The position numbers and the translations under genes are program-made. 32,980 nucleotides of DNA from Caedibacter sp. 38-128. Lineage in GTDB: Bacteria > Pseudomonadota > Alphaproteobacteria > Caedimonadales > Caedimonadaceae. The notes below the pieces were generated by a model, which did no database searches, was not told the origin of the DNA, and was given only the letters and a program-made list of their open reading frames with translations. This document shows positions 6,984-15,811 of the stretch, piece after piece. Location of the stretch: assembly GCA_001898705.1 (NCBI GenBank), contig MKUU01000050.1, forward strand, positions 1 through 32,980, read 5' to 3'. Every line of letters starts with the position of its first letter. Position 1 is the stretch's first letter.

Positions 6984-8498
6984 CTACTTTTGTTTAGATA
7001 AAAAGCTTGGTCCCTTAATATTAAAAATACTCACGACCATTCGTGTCGTAAAAACTCCTACAATTGTTACAATAATTGCCCATAATACTTCATCAGGAGA
7101 CAAATAAGTATGATGCAAATGTAAGAAAACAGATAAAAAAAGGCTCCAAATTATCGCAACTTCAGCATAGAGCTCCCCCATAAAACTCACAACATGACGG
7201 TCTGGTCGCAATAAATCCCTTATTACTCCCCCTCCTGCCCCCGTAATAGCTGCCAACAAGGGGCCCCACAACCAAAGAGGCTCACATTTTGAAATTACGG
7301 CAACATTTGTACCAATAACTGTAAAGGCTGCAAGCCCTAAAGCATCAAAAACATCTAAAGCTCGCCCAAGAAATTTAACATCTAGACGCATTTTTGAATA
7401 AAAACGAAGGCGCGAAGATAAAAACGCCAACAATTGCAGTACAACATAACAAGCAAAGACAGTAATAAAAACTGCAAATAAATAATCTGGTGTCTGCAAA
7501 ACACCTAAGGGGCGCCTACCAACAATAATATCACGCATCATTCCTCCTCCAATTGCAGGAAGCATTGCAAGCGTTATTGTTGTGAATAGTGTTGCATGTA
7601 TACGATAGGCGATGATTATTCCTGATAGTGCAAATGCTACGGTGCCAATTATATCAATAGTATAAAACCATTTCTTATCTATATTTTGTAATAAGAGCGG
7701 AGCAACCAAATAGGTTTTAAAGGCTAATTTATATTCCTTAGAATTTTTAAAATTTTGTATTGCCTTATTGATATTGCTTAACTCTTTTAAAGATGTAGAT
7801 TTTTTACTCAGCATAAAATGTATTGGATTACGACTAATTTCATACGTTTCTATTTTTTCGTGCAATCGCTTATGCCAAGCAATGGTTGTGCCATTAACGT
7901 GATCAGCAAGAAAACCATCTATATGATTATTTTCTAACCATATGATATTTTGGAGAGTATTACTCGTTTTAAAAATTAAATGCTGATAACGTTTGTCATT
8001 AATAAAATCATTTAGTTCTGGAGAAGAGTAGAAGTATCCCTCTGTTACACCTAATTTAAATTGCTGATGTTTAATTGCTGAAATAAATTCGGAAACATTT
8101 CGAAAATTAAGCTTTTTCGAAGAATCTTTAAGAATAAAGAGAGCATCAATACTTTCACGATATGGCACTGTAAAATAATAATTTTTTGTGCGTTCTGTTG
8201 TTTTGGTAGCTCCCATAGCAATATCATAAAACCCAGATTTCAACTTTTCTTGATGTTGCTGCCATGAAATCTCTTCATAAATAACTTCAGATCCAGCAAT
8301 ATCAGCAACAGCATTTAAAATATGAATATCTAGTCCTATTAAATAATTAATACCTTCCTTTTTTTTTATGTATTGATATGGTTCCCAAGAATACCAACCA
8401 CATTTTATTGCCCGCATTTGAGTAGCATCTGCATTGTTTCCAAAAGTGAAAATTACGAGAAATAAAAATTTTAAAATTGACATCAATTTTTTTAGCAC
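6984..8498 (-). CDS. Periplasmic solute-binding domain (SBP family 3) fused to a TRIC/UPF0126 membrane channel domain
   Basis: A two-part protein of 504 residues. Residues 1-26 form a signal peptide (KK, then a hydrophobic run, ADA cleavage site). Residues about 30-265 are a family-3 amino-acid-binding fold: GLDIHIL (55-61), GFYDIAMGATKTTERTKNY with the ligand-carboxylate Arg103, the P-Y-R motif near 112-114, and Asp199 in the GFLAD motif. Residues about 278-495 are a full TRIC/YicG-type domain with both repeats: DIIGTVAFALSG then GGGMMRD (317-323), and DALGLAAFTVIG then GGGVIRD (422-428), about seven membrane segments. The start is GTG 8498; ATG 8483 in frame is an alternative that keeps the signal peptide. 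No ABC partners lie beside it. It may sense or deliver an amino acid to the membrane domain; the substrate is unknown. Confidence 0.85.
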   Translation of the reverse strand: MLKKLMSILKFLFLVIFTFGNNADATQMRAIKCGWYSWEPYQYIKKKEGINYLIGLDIHILNAVADIAGSEVIYEEISWQQHQEKLKSGFYDIAMGATKTTERTKNYYFTVPYRESIDALFILKDSSKKLNFRNVSEFISAIKHQQFKLGVTEGYFYSSPELNDFINDKRYQHLIFKTSNTLQNIIWLENNHIDGFLADHVNGTTIAWHKRLHEKIETYEISRNPIHFMLSKKSTSLKELSNINKAIQNFKNSKEYKLAFKTYLVAPLLLQNIDKKWFYTIDIIGTVAFALSGIIIAYRIHATLFTTITLAMLPAIGGGMMRDIIVGRRPLGVLQTPDYLFAVFITVFACYVVLQLLAFLSSRLRFYSKMRLDVKFLGRALDVFDALGLAAFTVIGTNVAVISKCEPLWLWGPLLAAITGAGGGVIRDLLRPDRHVVSFMGELYAEVAIIWSLFLSVFLHLHHTYLSPDEVLWAIIVTIVGVFTTRMVVSIFNIKGPSFLSKQK

Positions 8499-8621
8499 CG
8501 CTTAAATTTAGCTTTCGATTTGCCTATTTTTGAAGGATGCATTCTTTTTTGTCGATAAAATAATACTTGAAGATAATCTTTTCAAAACATCCCAATATGT
8601 CACAAAAGTTTTATTTCTATT

Positions 8622-8647
8622 AAATTATCAAAAAATATTGATAATTT
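8622..8647. repeat. 10-bp AT-rich inverted repeat
   Basis: AAATTATCAA (8622-8631) and TTGATAATTT (8638-8647) are perfect complements with a 6-base loop. The position, 124 bases before the SBP-TRIC start and 350 before rne, would suit an operator; the composition makes chance possible. Confidence 0.45.
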
Positions 8648-8958
8648 TCTAAACGCACGTTATCGTAATTTTAACTAAATTTTATAGTGACTCAGGTTTG
8701 TGATTATCTAAGACTTAATTTTATCATGACCGGGTCTGGGTTAATTAAGCATCAGTAGATGTTAAAATTAAATTTTAAGAGATACCAAATTGCAATATTG
8801 TCTTAGGTTTATAAAATGAAAGTAGGAAAAATAGCAATTTTACCCAGTGCAACTTTCAAATATAAGAAAAATGTTTCCAATCAAGCAGGAGTCTTATCGG
8901 TTGCTCCTCCTATGAATAAATACACCTAATGTTTTGGTAGCTCTTGAGAATAAATTGA

Positions 8959-8988
8959 TGTCCTCACTGTAAAGGACAGACTCAGGAG
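8959..8988 (+). promoter_or_regulatory. Hairpin and ribosome binding site ahead of rne
   Basis: TGTCCT (8959-8964) pairs with AGGACA (8973-8978) across an 8-base loop, six bases before the AGGAG (8984-8988) that serves ATG 8997. A second possible stem (AGGAG with CTCCT) lies near 8886-8912. RNase E is known to control its own mRNA through leader hairpins in enterobacteria; the same here is only inference. Confidence 0.4.
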
Positions 8989-8996
8989 TAGAATAA

Positions 8997-11174
8997 ATGA
9001 AAAAAACAATGATTATTGATACAGCGCACCCAGAAGAAACGCGCGTTGCTGTCATAGATGAAAATAATCGTCTTTCAGATTTCGATTTTGAAAGTACCAC
9101 AAAACAAATTTTTAAAGGCAATATCTATCTTGCCAAGGTTGCACGTGTTGAACCTTCATTGCAAGCAGCCTTTATTGATTATGGAGGCAATAGACATGGC
9201 TTCCTTGCTTTTAGTGAAATACACCCTGACTATTTCCGTATTCCCGTTTCTGATCGAGAAGCTCTAAAAGCTGAATTACATCAATCAGAGCTTGAAGAAA
9301 AAAACGATGAACTTGCCCTTCCTGTTGAAGATGCTAAAGTCCCCTCATCTCCTGAACAAACTTCAGAAGATGGATTTTCCATGCCTATTTCAGTGTTGGG
9401 AGGCGAATCCCCTCCTCACGAAGAAGATGAGCTTATCGTTCGCCGCCCTTCCCTCCATCGGCGATATAAAATTCAAGAAGTTATCCATAAAAACCAGATA
9501 ATGCTTATCCAAGTCGTAAAAGAAGAACGCGGTGGAAAAGGTGCGGCCCTTACAACTTTTCTATCAATTGCAGGTCGCTATTGTGTCCTTATGCCAAATT
9601 CACCTCGCAGTGGGGGAATTTCACGAAAAATATCAAACGCGAATGATCGCAACCGCCTTCGTGAAATATTGGATGATTTAGCAATATCAGAAGGTATGGG
9701 ACTTATTATTCGAACAGCTGGGCGTGAACGAACAAAAATGGAAATTAAACGTGACGCTGAATATCTTATGCGAACCTGGAATGGTATTCGCGTGCACACC
9801 CTCGAATCAATTGCTCCCTCTCTTATTTATGAAGAGGAAGACATTATTAAACGTGCTATTCGCGATCTTTATACTAAAGATGTTGAATCTATTTTAGTAG
9901 ATGGCGAAGAAGGATATAAAATTGCAAAAACTTTTATGAAAACGTTAATGCCTAGCCATGTAAAACGTGTTCAAAATTATAAAAGCACAACTGTTCCACT
10001 TTTTAGAAAATTTGGGGTCGAAGCTCAAATTGATGAGATGTATAATCCTTCCGTGAGACTTTCATCAGGTGGCTCAATTGTTATCCATCCTACAGAAGCT
10101 CTCGTTTCTATAGATATTAACTCTGGAAGGTCAACACGTGAGCGCCATATTGAAGAAACTGCCTTAAAAACTAATCTTGAAGCAGCGGATGAAATTGCAA
10201 GACAAGTGAGATTACGAGATCTTGCAGGTCTTATTGTTATCGATTTTATTGATATGGATGAGCCTCGCCATGTTGCAGCCGTTGAAAGAAGAGTGAGAGA
10301 AGCTTTTAAAAATGATCGTGCTCGCATACAAATGGGAAAAATTAGCCCCTTTGGTCTTCTTGAGCTCTCTCGACAAAGGCTGCGTCCTAGTATCTTAGAA
10401 ACAACAGCTCATCCTTGTGCTCATTGCAATGCAACTGGCTTTGTACGTTCTATAGAATCCTCTTCTCTTTACATCTTACGAGCTATAGAAGATGAGGGTT
10501 TCAAGGGGAGCATGTCAGAGATTCTAGTTCACGTACCTCCAAAAATTGCTTTTTATCTTTTAAATAGTAAAAGACCACATTTAAGGATGATTGAAGAACG
10601 CCATAACATGCAAGTCTTCATTGAAGGCGATGAAAGCTTAATCAGCCCACAATATCGTCTTAATCGCATAAAAAGAAAAAATGCAGAAGGTCCTCTTGGA
10701 GAAGCTGAGCAAACTAAATCAAAATCTGAAATCTCCACAGCTAAAGATAATCTTTTAGAAGAAAAAAATTCTAAACAGAAGCGTCATCACTCTAGATCTA
10801 TGCATTCACAGCCCCAACAGCATCATAAACATGATGCATTTAGCCCCATAACAGAAGAAGAAAGTAATCCAGAAAATAAGGTTTCACAATTAGTTCCAGA
10901 AAGTGAGAAACGAGATGGAGGAAGGCGCCGACGCCGGCGCTCGCGTAATAAACGTCAAAGTTCTGCTCATTTATCTGAAGGTAATAAGATAGCCACAGGA
11001 ACTTTAGATACTTCTTTTCAAGAAACGCCTCATAAAAAAGTGGAAAAAAATTCCACTATAGTACAAGAAGAAGTTAAAGAGAAAAGCACCTCTTCTGAGG
11101 AAAATACAACCTCCGAGGTTAAGAAACCAAAAAAAACTTCAACGAGAAAATGGTGGACAAAATTACTTGATTAA
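8997..11174 (+). CDS. rne: Ribonuclease E/G family endoribonuclease
   Basis: Core endoribonuclease of mRNA decay and rRNA/tRNA processing. The N-terminal RNase H-like and S1 regions are present (GNIYLAKVARVEPSLQAAF, 41-59). The S1 domain is split by an acidic low-complexity insertion at about 85-150, as in other alphaproteobacterial RNase E. The catalytic Mg-binding aspartates are Asp373 (SIDINSGR) and Asp416 (VIDFIDM), spaced as in E. coli. The Zn-link is C474-A-H-C477, lacking the common Pro. After about 560 comes a disordered tail with an Arg-rich cluster (642-653) that probably binds RNA, ending in the basic/aromatic RKWWTKLLD, the usual alphaproteobacterial ending. AGGAG precedes ATG 8997. 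First gene of a likely operon. Confidence 0.97.
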   Translation: MKKTMIIDTAHPEETRVAVIDENNRLSDFDFESTTKQIFKGNIYLAKVARVEPSLQAAFIDYGGNRHGFLAFSEIHPDYFRIPVSDREALKAELHQSELEEKNDELALPVEDAKVPSSPEQTSEDGFSMPISVLGGESPPHEEDELIVRRPSLHRRYKIQEVIHKNQIMLIQVVKEERGGKGAALTTFLSIAGRYCVLMPNSPRSGGISRKISNANDRNRLREILDDLAISEGMGLIIRTAGRERTKMEIKRDAEYLMRTWNGIRVHTLESIAPSLIYEEEDIIKRAIRDLYTKDVESILVDGEEGYKIAKTFMKTLMPSHVKRVQNYKSTTVPLFRKFGVEAQIDEMYNPSVRLSSGGSIVIHPTEALVSIDINSGRSTRERHIEETALKTNLEAADEIARQVRLRDLAGLIVIDFIDMDEPRHVAAVERRVREAFKNDRARIQMGKISPFGLLELSRQRLRPSILETTAHPCAHCNATGFVRSIESSSLYILRAIEDEGFKGSMSEILVHVPPKIAFYLLNSKRPHLRMIEERHNMQVFIEGDESLISPQYRLNRIKRKNAEGPLGEAEQTKSKSEISTAKDNLLEEKNSKQKRHHSRSMHSQPQQHHKHDAFSPITEEESNPENKVSQLVPESEKRDGGRRRRRRSRNKRQSSAHLSEGNKIATGTLDTSFQETPHKKVEKNSTIVQEEVKEKSTSSEENTTSEVKKPKKTSTRKWWTKLLD

Positions 11175-11187
11175 AAGAGATAACATC

Positions 11188-12552
11188 TTGAAACTTAATT
11201 TTAATTTGCTTGTCCTATTGCTGAAAAGCTTGGTTTTCAGTTCTTTTTCCATAGGTGCCCAATCCATTCAGGAAGGTGCAACTATTCGAGATGCGGAAGT
11301 GGAAGCAACTTTAATTGATTTTACATCTCCTATTTTTCAAGCTGCGGGATTAAAACCTGAAAACCTAAGAATCTTTATCATTGCAGATTCAGATATTAAT
11401 GCCTTTGCAACAACTGAATATTCAATTTTTCTTAACTCTGGATTAATTTTAAAATCAAAAACACCTGAACAAGTTATTGGTGTCCTCGCTCATGAGACGG
11501 GGCACATTGCTGGAGGTCATCTAGCTGGTCGTGAAGGAATGGCTTCCAAAGCCTCGACAATGGCAATGGCCGGCATGGTATTAGGAGCTGCAGCTATGCT
11601 AGCAGGAAACGCCGATGCAGCAGCAGGGTTAATGATGGGAGGCATGCAAGTAGCTCAGAATACTTTTATGCATTATAATCGTGGACAGGAAGGTAGCGCC
11701 GATAGCGCTGGCGTAAAATATCTTGATAAACTTCATTGGTCCTCAAAAGGCTTCTACGAATTTATGCAACTCCTTGAAAAGCAAGAACTTTTAAGCATAG
11801 AACGACAAAATTTGTATATGCGTTCTCACCCATTTAGTCATGATCGTGTTGAATTTTTAAAAAACCATATTGGTAATTCACCTTATACACCAAATAAACT
11901 ACCTGAAAAATTTTACACATCTTATAAGCGAATTCTTGCTAAGCTAGAGGCTTTTTTGCTACCTTCTGGACAAATTTTTCTTAAATATGGGCAAAATAAC
12001 ACGTCAGTTGAAGCGCGTTATGCCCGAGCTATTGCTTATTATCGCGCAAGTAAGATAGCTGAATCTTTAAAACAAATAGAAAGCTTACTTCACGATTTCC
12101 CTAAAGATCCTTACTTTTGGGAATTAAAAGGACAGATTAATTTTGAAAATGGAAACGTTCCTGCCGCCATTCAAGCTTACCAACAAGCCAAGAATTTAAA
12201 ACCCGATGCTGCCTTAATAAGACTGAGTTATGCCCAAGCTATTCTGGAAGCTAATACTCAGACCTATGATCGTGAGGCTATTCTTGAACTTAATAAAGTA
12301 CTTCAGAAAGAAAAAGAAAATCCTTTTACATGGCGTTTACTTGCAATTGCTCACGGACGGCAGAAGAATATTGGAATATCTGCTTTATGCCTTGCAGAAG
12401 AAGCACTGATTTTTAGAAAATATGATCTTGCTCTAAATCAAGCAAAAAGAGCAGAGCATCTTCTCTCGGCAGGACCAGAAAAAGTTCGTGCAGAAGATAT
12501 AAAAGAACTTGCAGAACGCGAATTAAAAAAACAGCAAATAAGTTCTTTTTAA
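11188..12552 (+). CDS. BepA-like M48 metalloprotease with TPR repeats
   Basis: Probable periplasmic zinc protease and chaperone for outer-membrane protein assembly (BepA/YfgC family). I start it at TTG 11188, with AAGAGA upstream. This gives 454 residues and a clean signal peptide (hydrophobic 5-22, cleavage near GAQS). A TTG at 11167 overlaps the rne stop but adds a charged stretch before the signal. The zinc site is H102-E-T-G-H106 (usually HELGH), with Glu168 in the QEGSAD segment as third ligand. A Gly/Ala/Met-rich stretch lies between them (about 122-158). The C-terminal half (about 245-440) carries TPR-like helices such as AIAYYRASKIAESLKQIES. It lies 13 bases after rne; the chaperone role comes from the family, not from this sequence. 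Confidence 0.88.
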   Translation: MKLNFNLLVLLLKSLVFSSFSIGAQSIQEGATIRDAEVEATLIDFTSPIFQAAGLKPENLRIFIIADSDINAFATTEYSIFLNSGLILKSKTPEQVIGVLAHETGHIAGGHLAGREGMASKASTMAMAGMVLGAAAMLAGNADAAAGLMMGGMQVAQNTFMHYNRGQEGSADSAGVKYLDKLHWSSKGFYEFMQLLEKQELLSIERQNLYMRSHPFSHDRVEFLKNHIGNSPYTPNKLPEKFYTSYKRILAKLEAFLLPSGQIFLKYGQNNTSVEARYARAIAYYRASKIAESLKQIESLLHDFPKDPYFWELKGQINFENGNVPAAIQAYQQAKNLKPDAALIRLSYAQAILEANTQTYDREAILELNKVLQKEKENPFTWRLLAIAHGRQKNIGISALCLAEEALIFRKYDLALNQAKRAEHLLSAGPEKVRAEDIKELAERELKKQQISSF

Positions 12553-12613
12553 AACTTTCATTGATCTCTAAAGGAGGATCTTTTAGTATCTATAATTTAC
12601 AAGGGAGGATAGT

Positions 12614-13366
12614 ATGAAAAATTTAAAAATTATGGGGTTAAGTTTACCTATACTTTTGTGCACGACAACTAAAGTTATTGGCGCAGATATCTTTTCAAAA
12701 GAACAACGAAATGGAATTGAAAAAGTTGTCGAAGAGTTTTTACTGAAGAAGCCAGAAGTCTTGGAAAAAGCTTTTCAAAACCTTCAAGAAAAGCGCCAAC
12801 AGGAACAAACATCTCAAAATAAATCTATCATTTCAAAAAATGCAGGCGAAATATTCAATAAGTCCAGCGATCCATTTATTGGAAACCCGCAAGGTCACAA
12901 AAAACTTGTTGTGTTTATGGATCCCTTTTGTGGACATTGTCGCAAATTCCACACAATTTTAAACATGGTTCCCCAAGATCCAGAATTAAAAGATGTAAAA
13001 ATTATATTCAAAGATTTACCAATATTTGGAGAGATTTCTAAATTAGCTGTACGAGCCATCTTTGCAGCTAAAAACCAAGGAAAATATGCTGAATTTCAAA
13101 ATGCTGTATTTGAAGCAAGCCCAGATATGACTGAGCAAGACATTTTTAATATTGCAGAGAAAATTGGCTTGGACATAGATAAATTTAAAACTGACTTGGC
13201 ATCTAGTCTTGTTGAGAAGAAAATTGTTGAAAATGAAACATTAGCTTCAAGCCTTGGTATAGATGCGACTCCTACGCTAATTTACGGGGATGTTATTATT
13301 CCTGGGGGGCCAGATCTTAATAGTCTTAAAAAACTCTTTTCGTTAGATTCAAAAAGAAAAAATTAA
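12614..13366 (+). CDS. DsbA/Com1-family periplasmic thioredoxin-fold disulfide oxidoreductase
   Basis: A 250-residue exported protein. It has a signal peptide (1-23, ending VIGA), a charged helical N-terminal region (about 28-75), and a DsbA-like thioredoxin fold. The redox motif is C106-G-H-C109 in VFMDPFCGHCRKFH, and the cis-proline loop is ATPTLIYG (Pro220). The helical N-terminal extension is typical of the Com1/DsbD-gamma-like proteins of intracellular alphaproteobacteria. It may form or shuffle disulfides in envelope proteins, which fits its place after the BepA-like gene. GGGAGGA lies just before ATG 12614. A second AAGGAGG at 12571-12577 serves no reading frame. A gene symbol is not safe because DsbA, DsbC and Com1 types cannot be separated here. 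Confidence 0.9.
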   Translation: MKNLKIMGLSLPILLCTTTKVIGADIFSKEQRNGIEKVVEEFLLKKPEVLEKAFQNLQEKRQQEQTSQNKSIISKNAGEIFNKSSDPFIGNPQGHKKLVVFMDPFCGHCRKFHTILNMVPQDPELKDVKIIFKDLPIFGEISKLAVRAIFAAKNQGKYAEFQNAVFEASPDMTEQDIFNIAEKIGLDIDKFKTDLASSLVEKKIVENETLASSLGIDATPTLIYGDVIIPGGPDLNSLKKLFSLDSKRKN

Positions 13367-13375
13367 AGGAAAGCT

Positions 13376-14869
13376 ATGTTCCAAACCTTACCTGAACTAA
13401 TTGAAGGTTCTGTACGTATTTATGATATTCATGAATATACAAACGCTTCTGCTGCAGTCCAAAAAATTAAAGAGCTTTACAATGAAAGCTCTACTATAAT
13501 TAATCATGCTTACGATAAACTTAAGCAAGGTGATAAAAATGCAGCTTCACCTAAGGAAGGTTGTTACCCTTACGTTGGTATTTATATAAGTAGTGCTGAT
13601 ATCAAGCTATCAGATGCAGCCCTTTCCTATGGCTTTGTGGATGCTCCAGGTTTTTATGGCACAACACTTACGCATCCTGAGTTTTTTGAAGCTTACTATG
13701 AAGAGCAAATTTCTTTATTGCTTGAGAGATATAAAAAACCTGTCATTGTGGGTCGAAGTGAATGGCCTATCCCTCTAGCCTTTATTGCTGATTTCAGTAA
13801 TACAAGCCTTAACGAATCACAAATCGATCAGCTACGCCTCAATTTTGAGCATCCTAATCTCACGCGACTTAATGATCATATTGTTAACCATACTTATAAA
13901 CCCCTTGCGAATAGTCCACGTCCTTTGGCGCTTTTCTCAGGTGAGCGCGTAGATTTTTCACTTCATCGACTTCACCATTATACTGGGACGTCTCCAGAGC
14001 ATTTTCAAAATTTTATTTTGTTAACAAACTATCAACGTTATTTAGGTGAGTTTATCCATTTTGCTGAGCAAAAGCTTCTTGAAGGCAATGAATATACTGC
14101 TCTGGTAACCCCAGGAGATGTGATTACGAGCCAATCAGGATCTAACACGCTTCATACGATAGGCGAACATCCAATTCACCTTCCTCAAATGCCAGCCTAT
14201 CATCTGAAGCGACCTGATGGTAATGGTATTACTTTTATAAACATTGGTGTTGGTCCCGCGAATGCCAAAAATATCACGGATCATTTAGCTGTTTTACGTC
14301 CTCATTGTTGGATTACCTTGGGCCATTGCGCCGCTCTCAGAAGAAACCAAAACCTTGGAGATTATATTCTTGCCCATGGTTATGTAAGAGATGACGGTGT
14401 TTTAGATGATGATCTCCCTTTATGGGTGCCAGTACCTCCAATTGCAGAAGTTCAAATAGCACTTCAAGACGCCGTTCTTGCTGTTACAGGTCTACAGGGA
14501 ATAGATGCAAAGTTTCGATTACGCACTGGAACCATTTATACAACAGACAATCGAAATTGGGAATTAAGGTCAGATGAAATTTATGAAAAATTTAACCAAA
14601 GCCGGGCTGTTGCATTAGATATGGAATCCGCAACTATTGCGGCGAATGGTCTTCGTTTTCGTGTCCCTTATGGAACATTGCTTTGTGTTTCAGATAAACC
14701 AATACATGGAGAAATTAAACTCCGGGGAATGGCGAACAATTTTTATCGTGAAAGAGTACAGCAGCATTTAATAATTGGGCTGGAGGCGATTCGTATCATT
14801 CGCGAACGCGGAGTCTCGTCCTTGCACTCCAGAAAGCTCCGAGGATTCGATGAGCCTGCGTTTCGCTAA
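13376..14869 (+). CDS. amn: AMP nucleosidase
   Basis: Hydrolyses AMP to adenine and ribose 5-phosphate, controlling adenylate pools in the cytoplasm. At 497 residues it matches the two-domain family: an N-terminal regulatory domain (about 1-180, including the GFVDAPGFYGTTLTHP and RSEWPIPLAF segments) and a C-terminal phosphorylase-type domain. Asp415-Met-Glu417-Ser and the SDKP segment at 439-442 supply the expected catalytic Glu and Asp. The C-terminal HSRKLRGFDEPAFR is the conserved family ending, so the gene is complete. AGGAA precedes ATG 13376, nine bases after the DsbA-like gene. Its last 102 bases overlap the convergent hydrolase gene. Confidence 0.96.
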   Translation: MFQTLPELIEGSVRIYDIHEYTNASAAVQKIKELYNESSTIINHAYDKLKQGDKNAASPKEGCYPYVGIYISSADIKLSDAALSYGFVDAPGFYGTTLTHPEFFEAYYEEQISLLLERYKKPVIVGRSEWPIPLAFIADFSNTSLNESQIDQLRLNFEHPNLTRLNDHIVNHTYKPLANSPRPLALFSGERVDFSLHRLHHYTGTSPEHFQNFILLTNYQRYLGEFIHFAEQKLLEGNEYTALVTPGDVITSQSGSNTLHTIGEHPIHLPQMPAYHLKRPDGNGITFINIGVGPANAKNITDHLAVLRPHCWITLGHCAALRRNQNLGDYILAHGYVRDDGVLDDDLPLWVPVPPIAEVQIALQDAVLAVTGLQGIDAKFRLRTGTIYTTDNRNWELRSDEIYEKFNQSRAVALDMESATIAANGLRFRVPYGTLLCVSDKPIHGEIKLRGMANNFYRERVQQHLIIGLEAIRIIRERGVSSLHSRKLRGFDEPAFR

Positions 14870-15802
14870 AGCTTGCTCAAAGACACCAAAGTTCTGCTCA
14901 ATAAAAGAATCATAATCAGCCCAAAATTGTTCAAGGATTGCATCAGTTTCCATGAATATTTGGTGCCGAGAGTGTTCATAAATTTTAACCTGACATTTTT
15001 GCAAATTTTCAGCAATATAATCTAAACAACTGTTGTCTATTAGCTCTTCTTGGCCCGCTGCAATCAATAAAAGAGGAACACGAATCTGTTTTAAATAGTC
15101 TGATTGATGAAGCATTTGAATAGATTTAAATGTTGCCTGAAGCCAACCATAAGTTCCTCCTCCTGACACAAGACCAGGATTTTTAAGTTGTAAATCTCTA
15201 TGGGCAAAATAGCGTTGCCTATCATGTGTGAAGTAATTGCCTTCAAAATGCTCATGTATAGGATTATAGTTTTCTTGCCCAAAGATATAAGCATCTTGGC
15301 ACCCAATAAAACATGCAGATTGAGCAAGTAATTTAGCTAAAAATTTAGGGTAAGCGCCTGTTTTAACGTCAATCATAGGTGCAACTAAAACAGCGCCATC
15401 AAAAATATTTTGATATTCACTTAAATAACGTAAAGCTAAATGCCCTCCCATTGATTGACCTAATAAAATCAACTGAGTTTGTTGCTTTGGTTTTACATAT
15501 TCAGTCATAAATTGATGAAAATCTTGGAGATACGTGTCGTAGGAATCAATATGTAATTTATGATGATTTGGAAGCACTCGACTTGAAAGCCCTTGTCCAC
15601 GCCAATCCAACGCCCAAACATTGTTGCCTCTTAAGCATAAGATCTCTATCATTTCTTGATATTTTTCCATAAATGAAGCCCGTCCTTGAAGTAAGACGAC
15701 TGTACGGACGGTTGTTTGAGCTTGCTGGTATGCCGGCCAGAATCCTATACGTATTTTTGCACCATCTTTAGTTTGCATAAATCTATAGGATTCTTTTATC
15801 AT
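14768..15802 (-). CDS. Alpha/beta hydrolase, lysophospholipase (PldB)-like
   Basis: Serine hydrolase of the Hydrolase_4/monoacylglycerol-lipase group, probably acting on lysophospholipids or monoacylglycerols. The nucleophile elbow is GQSMGG (Ser117 from this start). WALDWRGQGLS is the typical strand before it. The catalytic His280 is in EHSRHQIFME. The acid position reads AAGQEELID, with Glu where family members usually have Asp. I chose ATG 15802 because GGAG (15812-15815) lies nine bases upstream; ATG 15817 is the longest option but has no binding site. No signal peptide. The last 34 codons are antisense to the end of amn and look like a non-homologous extension. The substrate is not determined. 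Confidence 0.82.
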   Translation of the reverse strand: MIKESYRFMQTKDGAKIRIGFWPAYQQAQTTVRTVVLLQGRASFMEKYQEMIEILCLRGNNVWALDWRGQGLSSRVLPNHHKLHIDSYDTYLQDFHQFMTEYVKPKQQTQLILLGQSMGGHLALRYLSEYQNIFDGAVLVAPMIDVKTGAYPKFLAKLLAQSACFIGCQDAYIFGQENYNPIHEHFEGNYFTHDRQRYFAHRDLQLKNPGLVSGGGTYGWLQATFKSIQMLHQSDYLKQIRVPLLLIAAGQEELIDNSCLDYIAENLQKCQVKIYEHSRHQIFMETDAILEQFWADYDSFIEQNFGVFEQALAKRRLIESSELSGVQGRDSAFANDTNRLQPNY

Positions 15803-15811
15803 TCTCATGTA

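Larger units (their letters stand above)
8499..8996. other. Non-coding divergent intergenic region (498 bases)
   Basis: This separates the divergent SBP-TRIC and rne genes and should hold both promoters. I find no convincing gene. Visible structures are the 10-bp palindrome at 8622-8647, a possible TTGCAA/TAAAAT promoter pair with 16-base spacing at 8790-8817 (plus strand), and hairpins near the rne start. The length suggests a long rne leader. Confidence 0.6.

Noticed and set aside
8894-9121. 75-residue open frame on the minus strand across the rne start
   Set aside because: It overlaps the conserved rne N-terminus and leader, with no binding site or known motif.
11167-11187. TTG 11167 as the start of the BepA-like protease
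   Set aside because: It overlaps the rne stop and puts charged residues before the signal peptide; TTG 11188 has a better upstream sequence.
12565-12600. Strong AAGGAGG and TATAAT in the gap before the DsbA-like gene
   Set aside because: No start codon follows the AAGGAGG at a useful distance, and no -35 element fits the TATAAT; the real binding site is the GGGAGGA nearer the ATG.
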